Part shown: positions 6,043-12,916 of the stretch, piece after piece
How the letters are laid out: each line of letters begins with the position of its first letter
Numbering within the stretch: the first letter of the stretch is position 1
Origin: Propionibacteriaceae bacterium
GTDB taxonomy: Bacteria > Actinomycetota > Actinomycetes > Propionibacteriales > Propionibacteriaceae
Reading direction: 5' to 3'
Assembly: GCA_030544185.1 (NCBI GenBank)
Contig: JAUNRO010000045.1
Coordinates: 1-13,588, forward strand
Length of the DNA: 13,588 nt
Program-made: the position numbers and the translations under genes
The notes under the pieces: model-generated
Database searches by the model: none
What the model was told of the DNA's origin: nothing
Seen by the model: the letters and a program-made list of their open reading frames with translations, nothing else

Positions 6043-7348
6043 TGCGGTCGAGCCGCGGCAGCAGGACCTCGCGATAGAGCAGGAGCAGTGCGGCCGCCGT
6101 CGGGATGGCCATCAGGGCGCCCACGATGCCGAGCAGGGTGCCACCCGCCAGGGCCGCCACGATCACCAGCGCGCCGGGGACGTCCACCTGGCGCTTCATC
6201 ACCCGCGGCTGGATCACGTAGGCCTCGAACTGCTGATAGATCAGGAAATAGGCGATGGTCGCGATCGCGGCCAGCGGCCCGATGGTCGTGAACGCGACCA
6301 GCGAGACCAGGACCATCGACAGGTTCGAGCCCACGAGCGGGATGAAGGCGAAGAGGGCGACCATCACCGCGAGCGCCAACGCATATTTGGCCAGGCCGAT
6401 GACCATCATGAAGATGAAGCTGCAGGTCCCCGAGGTCGTCACGACGAGGAACATCCCGCTCAGATAGCCGCCGATCCGGCGGAACATCTCATCGGCGAGA
6501 TAGCGAACGCGCGGCCGTCGCGATGCGGGGGCGAGCCGATAGATCGTCTCCTTGATCGCGGGCAGCGTGGCCAGGAAATAGAGCGTGAGCACCATCGTCA
6601 CGATCAGGGAGAACACCACGTTGGCCAGCACCTTGCCGGCACCGAGCAGACCGCCGAAGATCGTATTGATCAGGCCCTGGCTGGTGAAGAACTCGGCCGA
6701 TCGCTGGATCACGCCGTAGTGGCGGTCCAGCTCCGCGATCTGGCGGTTCTCCCGCAGTTGCACCAGCAGATCGGGGGCCGAGGTGACGAGCTGGGTGACC
6801 TGCTCGGTGAAGACCGGCACAACGGCCCAGGCGGCGAGGACAATCACCGCCAGCGAAGTCAGCGCGACCACACCGACGCTCAGCCCCCGGCGCAGGCCGC
6901 GCCTGTTGAGGATCTCCACCGCGGGGCTGAGGCCGAGGGCGATGAACAGCGACAGCACCACCAGGACGAGGATCGACTGAATCTGGCCCAGGATCCCGAT
7001 GAGGGTGATCGCGACCATTGCCCCGAGAGCGCCGAAGAAGCCGATGCTGAACGGCGACATCCGCGCGATCGCGAACCCGAACTCCGGCGGCTGCGCGACC
7101 GGCGGCGGATCAACCGGCCGCACCCGGTGGTGAGGATCGGCCTCCGCCCGGCGGGAGGTGATCACGGCGCGCTTCATCACGTCGAGGGCGCGCCGCCGCC
7201 GGGACCGACGCCGGGGCTCGCCGGTCGGCGAATCCGTTGCCGGAGGGGCCTCATGGGCCGAAGCCGGGTCGGTCGCCGCCGGTCGAGGTTGGGCCGGCAA
7301 GGGGTCGGTGGGGTCGTCCGCCGCCCCGGGCCGGGGGGTCTGGGTCAT
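6038..7348 (-). CDS. AI-2E family (PF01594-type) membrane permease
   Basis: A 436-residue integral membrane protein of the AI-2E transporter family. Members are linked to export of small molecules or ions; true autoinducer-2 transport is shown for few, so the substrate is open. About eight hydrophobic segments are visible (roughly 102-120, 123-142, 157-180, 240-262, 297-318, 321-340, 345-370, 391-425), with a soluble stretch at about 182-235. The family signature FIPLVGS is at 335-341. The first 95 residues are a proline- and arginine-rich cytoplasmic extension (RRRSRRRR at 46-53) that looks disordered. Its ATG overlaps the TGA of the upstream coiled-coil gene (ATGA at 7348-7345), which means the two are translationally coupled. 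Confidence 0.9.
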   Translation of the reverse strand: MTQTPRPGAADDPTDPLPAQPRPAATDPASAHEAPPATDSPTGEPRRRSRRRRALDVMKRAVITSRRAEADPHHRVRPVDPPPVAQPPEFGFAIARMSPFSIGFFGALGAMVAITLIGILGQIQSILVLVVLSLFIALGLSPAVEILNRRGLRRGLSVGVVALTSLAVIVLAAWAVVPVFTEQVTQLVTSAPDLLVQLRENRQIAELDRHYGVIQRSAEFFTSQGLINTIFGGLLGAGKVLANVVFSLIVTMVLTLYFLATLPAIKETIYRLAPASRRPRVRYLADEMFRRIGGYLSGMFLVVTTSGTCSFIFMMVIGLAKYALALAVMVALFAFIPLVGSNLSMVLVSLVAFTTIGPLAAIATIAYFLIYQQFEAYVIQPRVMKRQVDVPGALVIVAALAGGTLLGIVGALMAIPTAAALLLLYREVLLPRLDRT

Positions 7349-8694
7349 CGCGAGGCGGGAGACCCCTGCGGACGGTTCGGGCTGGTCGCAGGCCGGGCCT
7401 GGCCGGCGGGCTTCTGCTCACGCTGCTGGGCAGTGTTCTGCTGGCGGGCGTCCCCGGCCGGCTGCTCGCGCTGACCGGCGCCACCGGCAGTCTCGTCCCG
7501 CTGCCCCGCGTCGTTGGCGTTCGGCTGATCCGGCGTGCGGTCCGTCGCTTCCCCGCCCCGGTGGGGCCCGGTGGGGCCGGTGGCCTTCGGATCGGGCCTG
7601 CCGGCGGGGACGTCGATCGGCACCGACGCCTCGACCTGGGCGGCGAGCTCCCGTCGCTGTTCGATCGGGATGGTGTCGGGGAAGTCGGCCGCGGTCTGGG
7701 TCGCCAGCTCGCTGAGGCTGCTGAGCTGGGCGAGGATCGCCTGCTTGCGGCGGGTGAGCCGGTCGTTCTCCCGGCTGAGCTCCTGGGAGCGGAAGGCGGC
7801 CTGTTGCTCGGCCTGCTGCAGGATCTTGGCCGCCTCCTTGCGGGCGTTGGTCACCAGGGCATCCGCCTCGCGGTTGGCGTGGACCTTGACCCGCTCGGCC
7901 TCAGCGAGCGTCTCTTGGCGCACCCGTGCGGTGTTGTCGAGCTCGGTGCTGAGGAGCGCCTGGGCCTCCTCGTGGTTGCGGGTGGCCTCGCTGAGCAGCT
8001 TCTCACTCGCTGCCGCTGACTCCTCGTGTTCGGCGGTCAGTTTCGCCAGCAGCTGCTCCCGCTCGGCGGCGGAGTTGGACCGCAGGCTGGCCGCCTCCCG
8101 GTCCGCGGTCTGGCGCACCGATGCGGCTTCCAGGCGAGCGGCCTCGAGCATGCCCTGGGCCTTGCGCTGGGCCTCGGTGGTGATGGATTCGGCGTGCTGC
8201 TTCGCGGCGATGACCAGCCGGTCGCCCTCCTCGCGCGCCAGCGCGACCTGCTCGCCGACCTGCCGCTCCAGGTTGGTGCGCAGGTCGCGGAGCTCGCCCA
8301 TGGCGGTCATCCGGACGTCCTCACCGTCGCGCTCAGCCTGATCGCGCAGGAACTGGGCCTGGCGGCGCGCCTCCTCGACGACCTGCTCGGCCTCCGCGGC
8401 GGCGCGGTCGGTGATCTCGGTCGCCTGTGCCCGCGCTGCACCCAAGATGTCCTTGGCGAACCCCCCGAGGTGGCTGAAGTCGGCTTCATCGGGGTGCCGT
8501 TCCTGCCGGTTCAGCGCCTGATGCAGCTCCTGCTGCAGCCGGGCGACCTGGTCGCGCAGCCGAGCCCGCTGGCCCTCCAGGCTCAGCACATAGTCGTCCA
8601 CGGCCTGCCGGTCATAGCCGCGCAGCGCGCTGGGGAAGCTGCCCGCTGCGCTGGCTGTGTCATCGAACAGGCTCAGCCCAGAGTCGTCGGTCAC
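7345..8694 (-). CDS. DivIVA-domain coiled-coil protein
   Basis: A 449-residue cytoplasmic protein. Residues about 20-36 (SFPSALRGYDRQAVDDYV) match the DivIVA N-terminal membrane-curvature motif. Residues about 38-330 are a long, charged, alanine- and glutamate-rich coiled coil with no glycine or proline breaks except around 67-80. From about 355 the chain is disordered and rich in Gln, Pro, Gly and Arg. DivIVA-like proteins mark poles or division sites and recruit cell-wall machinery; the known polar-growth DivIVA (Wag31) is shorter, about 260-270 residues, so this is probably a paralogue or a Scy/FilP-like scaffold rather than the main DivIVA. The start is GTG at 8694, with GGGAG 7 nt upstream. 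TACTGT at 8737-8732 is a candidate -10. Coupling to the AI-2E permease suggests a joint role at the membrane. Confidence 0.82.
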   Translation of the reverse strand: MTDDSGLSLFDDTASAAGSFPSALRGYDRQAVDDYVLSLEGQRARLRDQVARLQQELHQALNRQERHPDEADFSHLGGFAKDILGAARAQATEITDRAAAEAEQVVEEARRQAQFLRDQAERDGEDVRMTAMGELRDLRTNLERQVGEQVALAREEGDRLVIAAKQHAESITTEAQRKAQGMLEAARLEAASVRQTADREAASLRSNSAAEREQLLAKLTAEHEESAAASEKLLSEATRNHEEAQALLSTELDNTARVRQETLAEAERVKVHANREADALVTNARKEAAKILQQAEQQAAFRSQELSRENDRLTRRKQAILAQLSSLSELATQTAADFPDTIPIEQRRELAAQVEASVPIDVPAGRPDPKATGPTGPHRGGEATDRTPDQPNANDAGQRDETAGGAGQREQPAGDARQQNTAQQREQKPAGQARPATSPNRPQGSPASR

Positions 8695-8731
8695 GATGGT
8701 TCTCCCTCACGTGGTGGCGGACACCGGTGCA

Positions 8732-8737
8732 ACAGTA
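8732..8737 (-). promoter_or_regulatory. Candidate -10 (TACTGT) for the DivIVA-like/AI-2E operon
   Basis: TACTGT on the minus strand fits TANNNT and lies about 38 nt before the GTG start, leaving room for the strong ribosome site GAGGGAG. The -35 region (CCGGTT at a 17-bp spacing) is poor. It lies inside the 102-bp gap after the epimerase gene, so the pair may also receive read-through from that gene. Confidence 0.3.
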
Positions 8738-8796
8738 CCGGCCGAACCCGCGCGAACCGGGAACCTTCCCCCGCGCGCCCTTCGGTGTCGGTGGGG

Positions 8797-9246
8797 CTAG
8801 TGTCCCCGGCCCGGTTCGACGATCTCGAGCAACACGCCGTTGGCGTCCTTCGGGTGCACGAAGTTGATCCGGGAGCCGGCCGTGCCCCGGCGCGGCTCGT
8901 CATAGAGCAGCCGCGTGCCGCGTTCGCGCAGGACCGCGGAGACCGCGTCGATGTCCTTCACGCGATAGGCCATCTGCTGCAGTCCGGGACCGCTGCGGTC
9001 CAGGAATTTGCCGATCGCGGAGTCGGGACGCAGGGGAGCCAGCAGCTGGATCTGGGCGCTCTCGGCGCCCTGCTCACCGGTGCCGAGCATGGCTTCCTCG
9101 ACGCCCTGCTCCTCGTTGGTCTCCCGGTGGAGCACGCGCCAGCCGAGAACTTCAGTGTGCATGCGAATGGCCTCGTCGAGGTCCGGCACGGCCAGACCGA
9201 CGTGGTCGACGCAGACGAACAACGGGTCCGGAACAGTGTTATCCAT
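8797..9246 (-). CDS. mce: Methylmalonyl-CoA epimerase
   Basis: A 149-residue VOC-fold enzyme that interconverts (S)- and (R)-methylmalonyl-CoA in the propionyl-CoA/succinyl-CoA route. The sequence resembles the Propionibacterium shermanii enzyme (148 residues): VDHVGLAVPDLDEA at 13-26, NEEQGVEEAML at 44-54, LLYDEPRRGT at 113-122, SRINFVHPK at 125-133, GVLLEIVE at 137-144. Expected metal ligands His15, Gln67 and Glu141 and the catalytic Glu51 are present, but the ligand His91 of the shermanii enzyme is Gln91 here (GLQQMAYRV instead of GLHHMAWRV). ATG at 9246 has only a weak upstream ribosome site. It is divergent from meaB, which serves the next enzyme of the same pathway. The methylmalonyl-CoA mutase genes are not in this window. 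Confidence 0.93.
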   Translation of the reverse strand: MDNTVPDPLFVCVDHVGLAVPDLDEAIRMHTEVLGWRVLHRETNEEQGVEEAMLGTGEQGAESAQIQLLAPLRPDSAIGKFLDRSGPGLQQMAYRVKDIDAVSAVLRERGTRLLYDEPRRGTAGSRINFVHPKDANGVLLEIVEPGRGH

Positions 9247-9428
9247 GACCCAAGCCTTGCACAGGACCCGAGGCGCTGTCGGCCGATCGCCTCATCCGCC
9301 ATCGTGGTGTGGGGCCTGCGGGGTGCGCGGGCCGCGGGCGGGCGGGCGCTTGGGCGTCCTCCCGATCCACCGGTCGGGCGCCGAACGCCCCCATTAGGCT
9401 GAGGCGATCAGCGAGCGAGGAGGCACGA
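9247..9428. promoter_or_regulatory. Divergent intergenic region mce / meaB
   Basis: A 182-bp region. For meaB, TAGGCT (9395-9400) fits the TANNNT -10 pattern with a leader of about 22 nt and a strong ribosome site, GGAGG (9418-9422), 6 nt before ATG 9429. For mce no clear promoter or strong ribosome site is seen. An in-frame ATG at 9309 that would lengthen MeaB by 40 residues is not favoured. Confidence 0.45.
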
Positions 9429-10391
9429 ATGGGGTCGGACGGGGCTTCCGGGATCGATGTGGCGGCGCTGGTCACGGCGGCCCGGCAGGGACGGGTCCGT
9501 GCGATCGCGCGGTTGATCAGCCTGATCGAGAACGACTCGTCGCGCCTGCGGGAGGCGATGGGGCTGATGGCGCCGGATACGGGCTATGCGCACGTGGTCG
9601 GCCTCACCGGATCACCCGGCGTGGGCAAATCGACGACGACCGCCGCGCTCATCGCTGCCTATCGCGCGCGTGGCCTGCGCGTGGGGGTGCTCGCGGTCGA
9701 TCCGTCGTCCCCGTTCTCCGGCGGCGCGGTGCTGGGTGACCGGGTCCGCATGCAGAAACACGCCTTGGACGACGGCGTCTATATCCGCTCGATGGCCTCC
9801 CGCGGCCAACTCGGCGGGCTGTCCGCGGCCACCCCGCAGGCGCTGCGGGTGTTCGACACGGCGCGGTTCGACGTCGTGCTGCTGGAAACCGTCGGCGTCG
9901 GCCAGTCGGAGGTCGAGATCGCCTCGACGGCGGACACCACGTTGGTGCTGCTCGCCCCCGGGATGGGGGACGGGATCCAGGCCGCCAAGGCGGGGATCCT
10001 GGAGATCGGTGACGTCTTCGTGGTCAACAAGGCCGACCGGGACGGTGTCAACAACGTCGTTCGGGAACTGCGGGCGATGGTCGCTCTGGGCCAGCGCTCA
10101 CCGGGAGACTGGCAACCGCCGATCGTGCGCACCGTGGCGAGCGCGGAGGAGGGCATCGACGATCTGCTGGGCCAGATCGAGGCCCATCGCGAAGCCCAGC
10201 AGGGTTCCGGAGCCTGGGGGCGGCGGCGGCTGTCCCGAGCCGGCACCGAGATCGAGGCGCTCGCCCTGGCCTCTGTGCGTCGGCGCTTCGCCGGCAGCAG
10301 CCGGGAAGGGCTCGACGAGCTCGCCACGGCCGTCCGCGATGGCCGCCTGGACGCGCATTCGGCTGCGGATCAACTCCTGAACCGGTTGTGA
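9429..10391 (+). CDS. meaB: MeaB/ArgK-family G3E GTPase, methylmalonyl-CoA mutase chaperone
   Basis: A 320-residue P-loop GTPase of the MeaB (ArgK, MMAA) family. It guards and reloads the adenosylcobalamin of methylmalonyl-CoA mutase, using GTP hydrolysis to gate cofactor loading. Visible motifs: Walker A GSPGVGKS at 61-68, VDPSSPFSGGA at 90-100 with LGDRVRM at 102-108, ETVGVGQSEVE at 153-163 (switch III-like loop), LLAPGMGD at 174-181, and NKAD at 200-203 for guanine recognition. The C-terminal helical arm (about 265-320) mediates dimer formation in the family. Length matches MeaB (about 329). The open frame starts at 9309, but ATG 9429 is chosen for its GGAGG site and because it begins the conserved part. 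Placement next to mce fits a propionate-type metabolic role. Confidence 0.95.
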   Translation: MGSDGASGIDVAALVTAARQGRVRAIARLISLIENDSSRLREAMGLMAPDTGYAHVVGLTGSPGVGKSTTTAALIAAYRARGLRVGVLAVDPSSPFSGGAVLGDRVRMQKHALDDGVYIRSMASRGQLGGLSAATPQALRVFDTARFDVVLLETVGVGQSEVEIASTADTTLVLLAPGMGDGIQAAKAGILEIGDVFVVNKADRDGVNNVVRELRAMVALGQRSPGDWQPPIVRTVASAEEGIDDLLGQIEAHREAQQGSGAWGRRRLSRAGTEIEALALASVRRRFAGSSREGLDELATAVRDGRLDAHSAADQLLNRL

Positions 10392-10397
10392 TCCGGC

Positions 10398-10435
10398 GAG
10401 CCGGGTGGGCAATCGGGCTCCGGGTGGGATAGGAA
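10398..10435 (+). promoter_or_regulatory. Direct repeat and possible -10 upstream of the small membrane protein gene
   Basis: CCGGGTGGG occurs twice, at 10401-10409 and 10420-10428, 19 bp apart start to start. GAGCC (10398-10402) and GGCTC (10416-10420) can form a short stem, so this may also be the end structure of meaB. TAGGAA (10430-10435) is a possible but poor -10, placing the mRNA start about 50 nt before the GTG at 10491. Confidence 0.25.
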
Positions 10436-10490
10436 GGGGCGACAGAACTGCGCACTTCCCACCACCCACGCAGTCGACCGGAGGATCCAG

Positions 10491-10649
10491 GTGAAGACAT
10501 TCGTTCAGAAGGCAATTCTGTTCCTGGTCATTGCGTTCTGCCTGTTCTATCTGATCACTCGCCCAACGGATGCGGCGAACGCGGTGCGGGGTTTCTTCGG
10601 CGCCTTCGAGTCGCTGTTCACCTTCTTCGCCACGTTGGCCTCCGGCTGA
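10491..10649 (+). CDS. Small single-pass membrane protein (52 residues)
   Basis: A short gene starting with GTG at 10491, with a perfect GGAGG (10480-10484) 6 nt upstream, and ending in TGA at 10647-10649. The product begins with a short basic end (KTFVQK), followed by one hydrophobic helix (about 7-23), a short TRPTDAAN loop, and an amphipathic, phenylalanine-rich tail (VRGFFGAFESLFTFFATLA). There is no signal-peptidase site and no lipobox. It lies 22 bp before the PH-domain gene, so it is almost certainly co-transcribed with it. The strong ribosome site and the membrane-like composition, unlike the other frames here, support it as real. Function unknown; it could be a small partner or regulator of the neighbouring membrane protein. 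Confidence 0.75.
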   Translation: MKTFVQKAILFLVIAFCLFYLITRPTDAANAVRGFFGAFESLFTFFATLASG

Positions 10650-10671
10650 CCGCAGTCGCTGGGGCAGTCGA

Positions 10672-11214
10672 TTGAACCGTTTCCTCCACCCCCGGGTTCA
10701 CCTCCATCTGATCAAAGATGAAGGTGAGGAGATCGTTGACGAGGTGCGCAAGCACCCGATGGCCTATGTGGGGGCGTTGTTCGGTCTCATCGGGGCCATG
10801 GCGCTGTTCGTGGCCATGCCGTTCCTCGCCGATATCGCCGGCGGGGCCTATCTGGTGCCGCTGCTGGTCGGTGTGGTGCTCCTCGCGCGCAGCGTGGTGA
10901 AGATCCACGCCGCGCACATGGACCGGTTCGTGGTCACCAACATGCGGGTGTTCCGCGTGCACGGCATCATCAGCCAGCAGACCGCGACCATGCCGATGGC
11001 CCGGATCCTCGACATCACCGTCAACAAACCGGCCCTCGGGCAGGTCTTCGGTTATGGCCACTTCGTGTTCGAATCCGCGGCTCAGGACCAGGGGCTGCGG
11101 GATATCCGCTACGTTGCGAGACCTGACGAGCGGGACCTGACCATCCAGCGCATCATCCAGCGCTCCGGTGCCCGTGGGGCCGCCCGCCTGCGCGACGCCG
11201 AGGAGGAGACGTGA
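10672..11214 (+). CDS. Bacterial PH-domain membrane protein
   Basis: A 180-residue protein. The N-terminus NRFLHPRVHLHLIKDEGEEIVDEVRKH precedes two membrane helices (about 31-50 and 58-75), shown here in parts as PRVHLHLIKDEGE. A C-terminal bacterial pleckstrin-homology-like domain spans about 80-163, with DRFVVTNMRVFRVHGI at 84-99 and the family's IxDI-type strand (RILDITVNKP). Such bPH2 proteins (YdbS/YdbT type) sit at the membrane; their molecular role is not established. The start is taken as TTG 10672, because the conserved part begins there and the frame further upstream overlaps the small membrane protein gene in another frame; the ribosome site is weak, so translation may depend on the upstream gene. 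The stop overlaps the start of the next gene. Confidence 0.82.
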   Translation: MNRFLHPRVHLHLIKDEGEEIVDEVRKHPMAYVGALFGLIGAMALFVAMPFLADIAGGAYLVPLLVGVVLLARSVVKIHAAHMDRFVVTNMRVFRVHGIISQQTATMPMARILDITVNKPALGQVFGYGHFVFESAAQDQGLRDIRYVARPDERDLTIQRIIQRSGARGAARLRDAEEET

Positions 11215-11711
11215 GCACGACACCGTTGCCGTTCGATCCGATCGAGCGGGGTGCCGAGCTCTGGGCCGAGAACGACTATGCCGAGGTGCCCCGGATGCGC
11301 GCCATCACCTCCTTGATGCGGGTGCACCAGCTGGTTATCACCGAACTCGACGAGCTGGTCAAGCCGTTCGGGCTGACCTTCGCGCGCTATGAGGTGCTGG
11401 TGCTGCTGTCCTTCTCCCGCACCGGGTCGTTGCCGATGGGCAAGATCGGGCAGCGGCTGCAGGTGCATCCCACCTCGGTCACGACCCTGGTCCAGCGGCT
11501 CGCGGCGGCCGGGCTCATCGAGCGCAAGCGGCATCCCGAGGACGGGCGCGCGGTGCTGGCATCGCTGACCGACGAGGGCAAGCGCGTGCTCGCCGAGGCC
11601 ACCGAGGCGGTCACCCAGGCCAAATTCGCGCTCGGCGCGATGACCGAGGAGCAGTGCGCGGAGCTCAGCGCGATTCTCAAGAACGTGCGGCTGGCCGCGG
11701 GCGACTTCTGA
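11211..11711 (+). CDS. MarR-family transcriptional regulator
   Basis: A 166-residue winged-helix regulator. Helices at about 27-52 (MRAITSLMRVHQLVITELDEL) form the dimer arm; the DNA-binding part runs from about 55 to 125, with GKIGQRLQVHPTSVTTLVQRL at 78-97 as the helix-turn-helix and HPEDGRAVLASLTDEGK at 108-124 as the wing and following helix, a textbook MarR layout. The GTG start overlaps the TGA of the PH-domain gene (GTGA at 11211-11214) and has GAGGAGGAG just upstream, so it is translated in the same operon. MarR proteins usually respond to small phenolic or lipophilic ligands and often regulate themselves and neighbours. The ligand is unknown; there is no separate operator-like repeat in front of this gene. 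Confidence 0.92.
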   Translation: MSTTPLPFDPIERGAELWAENDYAEVPRMRAITSLMRVHQLVITELDELVKPFGLTFARYEVLVLLSFSRTGSLPMGKIGQRLQVHPTSVTTLVQRLAAAGLIERKRHPEDGRAVLASLTDEGKRVLAEATEAVTQAKFALGAMTEEQCAELSAILKNVRLAAGDF

Positions 11712-11722
11712 GGGCCCGTCGG

Positions 11723-12916
11723 ATGCGGTTGCTGACCCTGTCGGACTCGGATTCCTACCTGAAATGGGCGGTCGCGCTCACCGCCGCCACCCCCAGCGGC
11801 TGGGCTGTGCGCCATCTCGTGCTGGACAACGTCATCGCACCTTCCCCGGCGCAGGTCGAGGCCGTCCAGCGCGACTATCCCGGCCGGCCGATCAGGCGGG
11901 TCGCCGGGGCGGCGCTCGCGCGCACGGTCCGCCGGCTGGCGCCCGAGGTGGTGCTCGTCGCCGGCACCGGGCCCGCCGTCGAAGCGGTCGTCGACCTGCT
12001 GCGCTGGGGCGGTGTCCTCGGCGCGGACCGGCCCGTGCTGGCGACGGGGCTGCCCGGCATCAGCTTCCCGGCGAATGAGCTCGCCGCCCATCACCGCCGG
12101 GCATTCGACCTGATGATCCTGCACAGCCACCGGGAGCGAGCGGACTATGCCGAGGTGATCGCGCGGCTGGGCCGCGGCCCCGCCCTGGCGCTGGCGCGCC
12201 TGCCGTTCCTGGCCTCGACCCCGGTGGTCCGTCCGGGTGGCCGCGAGGTGGTGTTCGCCGCTCAGTCCCTGGTGCCGCCGCACGCCGGCCAGCGGCGCGC
12301 GGTCCTGGGCGCGCTCGCGGAGCTGCCGACGGGGCTGACCCCGGTCGTCAAGGTCCGGGCGCTCGCGGGGGAGCGCCAGGCGCACAACGAGGCGCTGCCC
12401 TATGCGGGGCTCTGGGCCCAGATGGAGCAGCGACGCCCGATCGAGTTCCGGGCCGGTTCCATGGCGGGCGCCCTCCGGGACGCGGCGGGGTTTGCGACCG
12501 TGTCCTCGACGGCGGCGCTGGAGGCTCTCGCCGCCGGCGTGCCGTGTCTGGTGATCGACGAGTTCGGCGTGTCCGGCGAGCTCATCAACACCGTGTTCGA
12601 GGGTTCGGGCCTGCTCGGCGGGCTCGACCGGCTGGCGGCCGGTGATTTCGCCCGTCCCCGCTCGCACTGGCTGCAGGCGAACTATTTCCATCCGCCCGGC
12701 GACGACGACTGGGTCGAATCGCTCGAGGCGCTCGTTGCCGAGCGGCGGGCAGGGGCGCTCGGCGCCCCTGGGGCCACCACCGAGCCAGCCGCCAGCGCCG
12801 GCGCCGGCACCGGTCCCGCCGACGGCTGGCCCACCCGGCTGCGGCGCCAGGTGCGGGTGCTGCCGCCCGCGTGGGTCTGGCGTACGCTGCGCCGGATCAG
12901 GACTCGGAGCGGCTGA
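11723..12916 (+). CDS. Putative glycosyltransferase (DUF6716-like)
   Basis: A 397-residue protein starting at ATG 11723, 11 bp after the MarR stop; the frame is open to 11654, but that version overlaps marR. It opens with a Rossmann-like strand (MRLLTLSDSDSYLKWAVAL). The C-terminal half has a GT-B-like motif at about 260-290: SSTAALEALAAGVPCLVIDEFG, seen as SSTAALEA then PCLVIDEFG, resembling the donor-binding loop of glycosyltransferases and epimerases. The last 50 residues are alanine-rich and then basic (TLRRIRTRSG). I associate this pattern with DUF6716 putative glycosyltransferases, found in actinobacterial nonulosonic-acid surface-polymer loci; that fits the NeuA-type gene next to it. 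No signal peptide or membrane helix is seen. The family name is from memory, and the donor and acceptor are unknown. Confidence 0.65.
   Translation: MRLLTLSDSDSYLKWAVALTAATPSGWAVRHLVLDNVIAPSPAQVEAVQRDYPGRPIRRVAGAALARTVRRLAPEVVLVAGTGPAVEAVVDLLRWGGVLGADRPVLATGLPGISFPANELAAHHRRAFDLMILHSHRERADYAEVIARLGRGPALALARLPFLASTPVVRPGGREVVFAAQSLVPPHAGQRRAVLGALAELPTGLTPVVKVRALAGERQAHNEALPYAGLWAQMEQRRPIEFRAGSMAGALRDAAGFATVSSTAALEALAAGVPCLVIDEFGVSGELINTVFEGSGLLGGLDRLAAGDFARPRSHWLQANYFHPPGDDDWVESLEALVAERRAGALGAPGATTEPAASAGAGTGPADGWPTRLRRQVRVLPPAWVWRTLRRIRTRSG

Noticed and set aside
6038..7348. Quorum-sensing exporter of autoinducer-2
   Set aside because: The family name is historical; most members have other or unknown substrates, and there is no luxS or lsr gene nearby.
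9309..9428. A 40-residue N-terminal extension of MeaB
   Set aside because: The strong ribosome site before ATG 9429, a candidate -10 inside the extension and the Arg/Ala-rich non-conserved residues argue against it.
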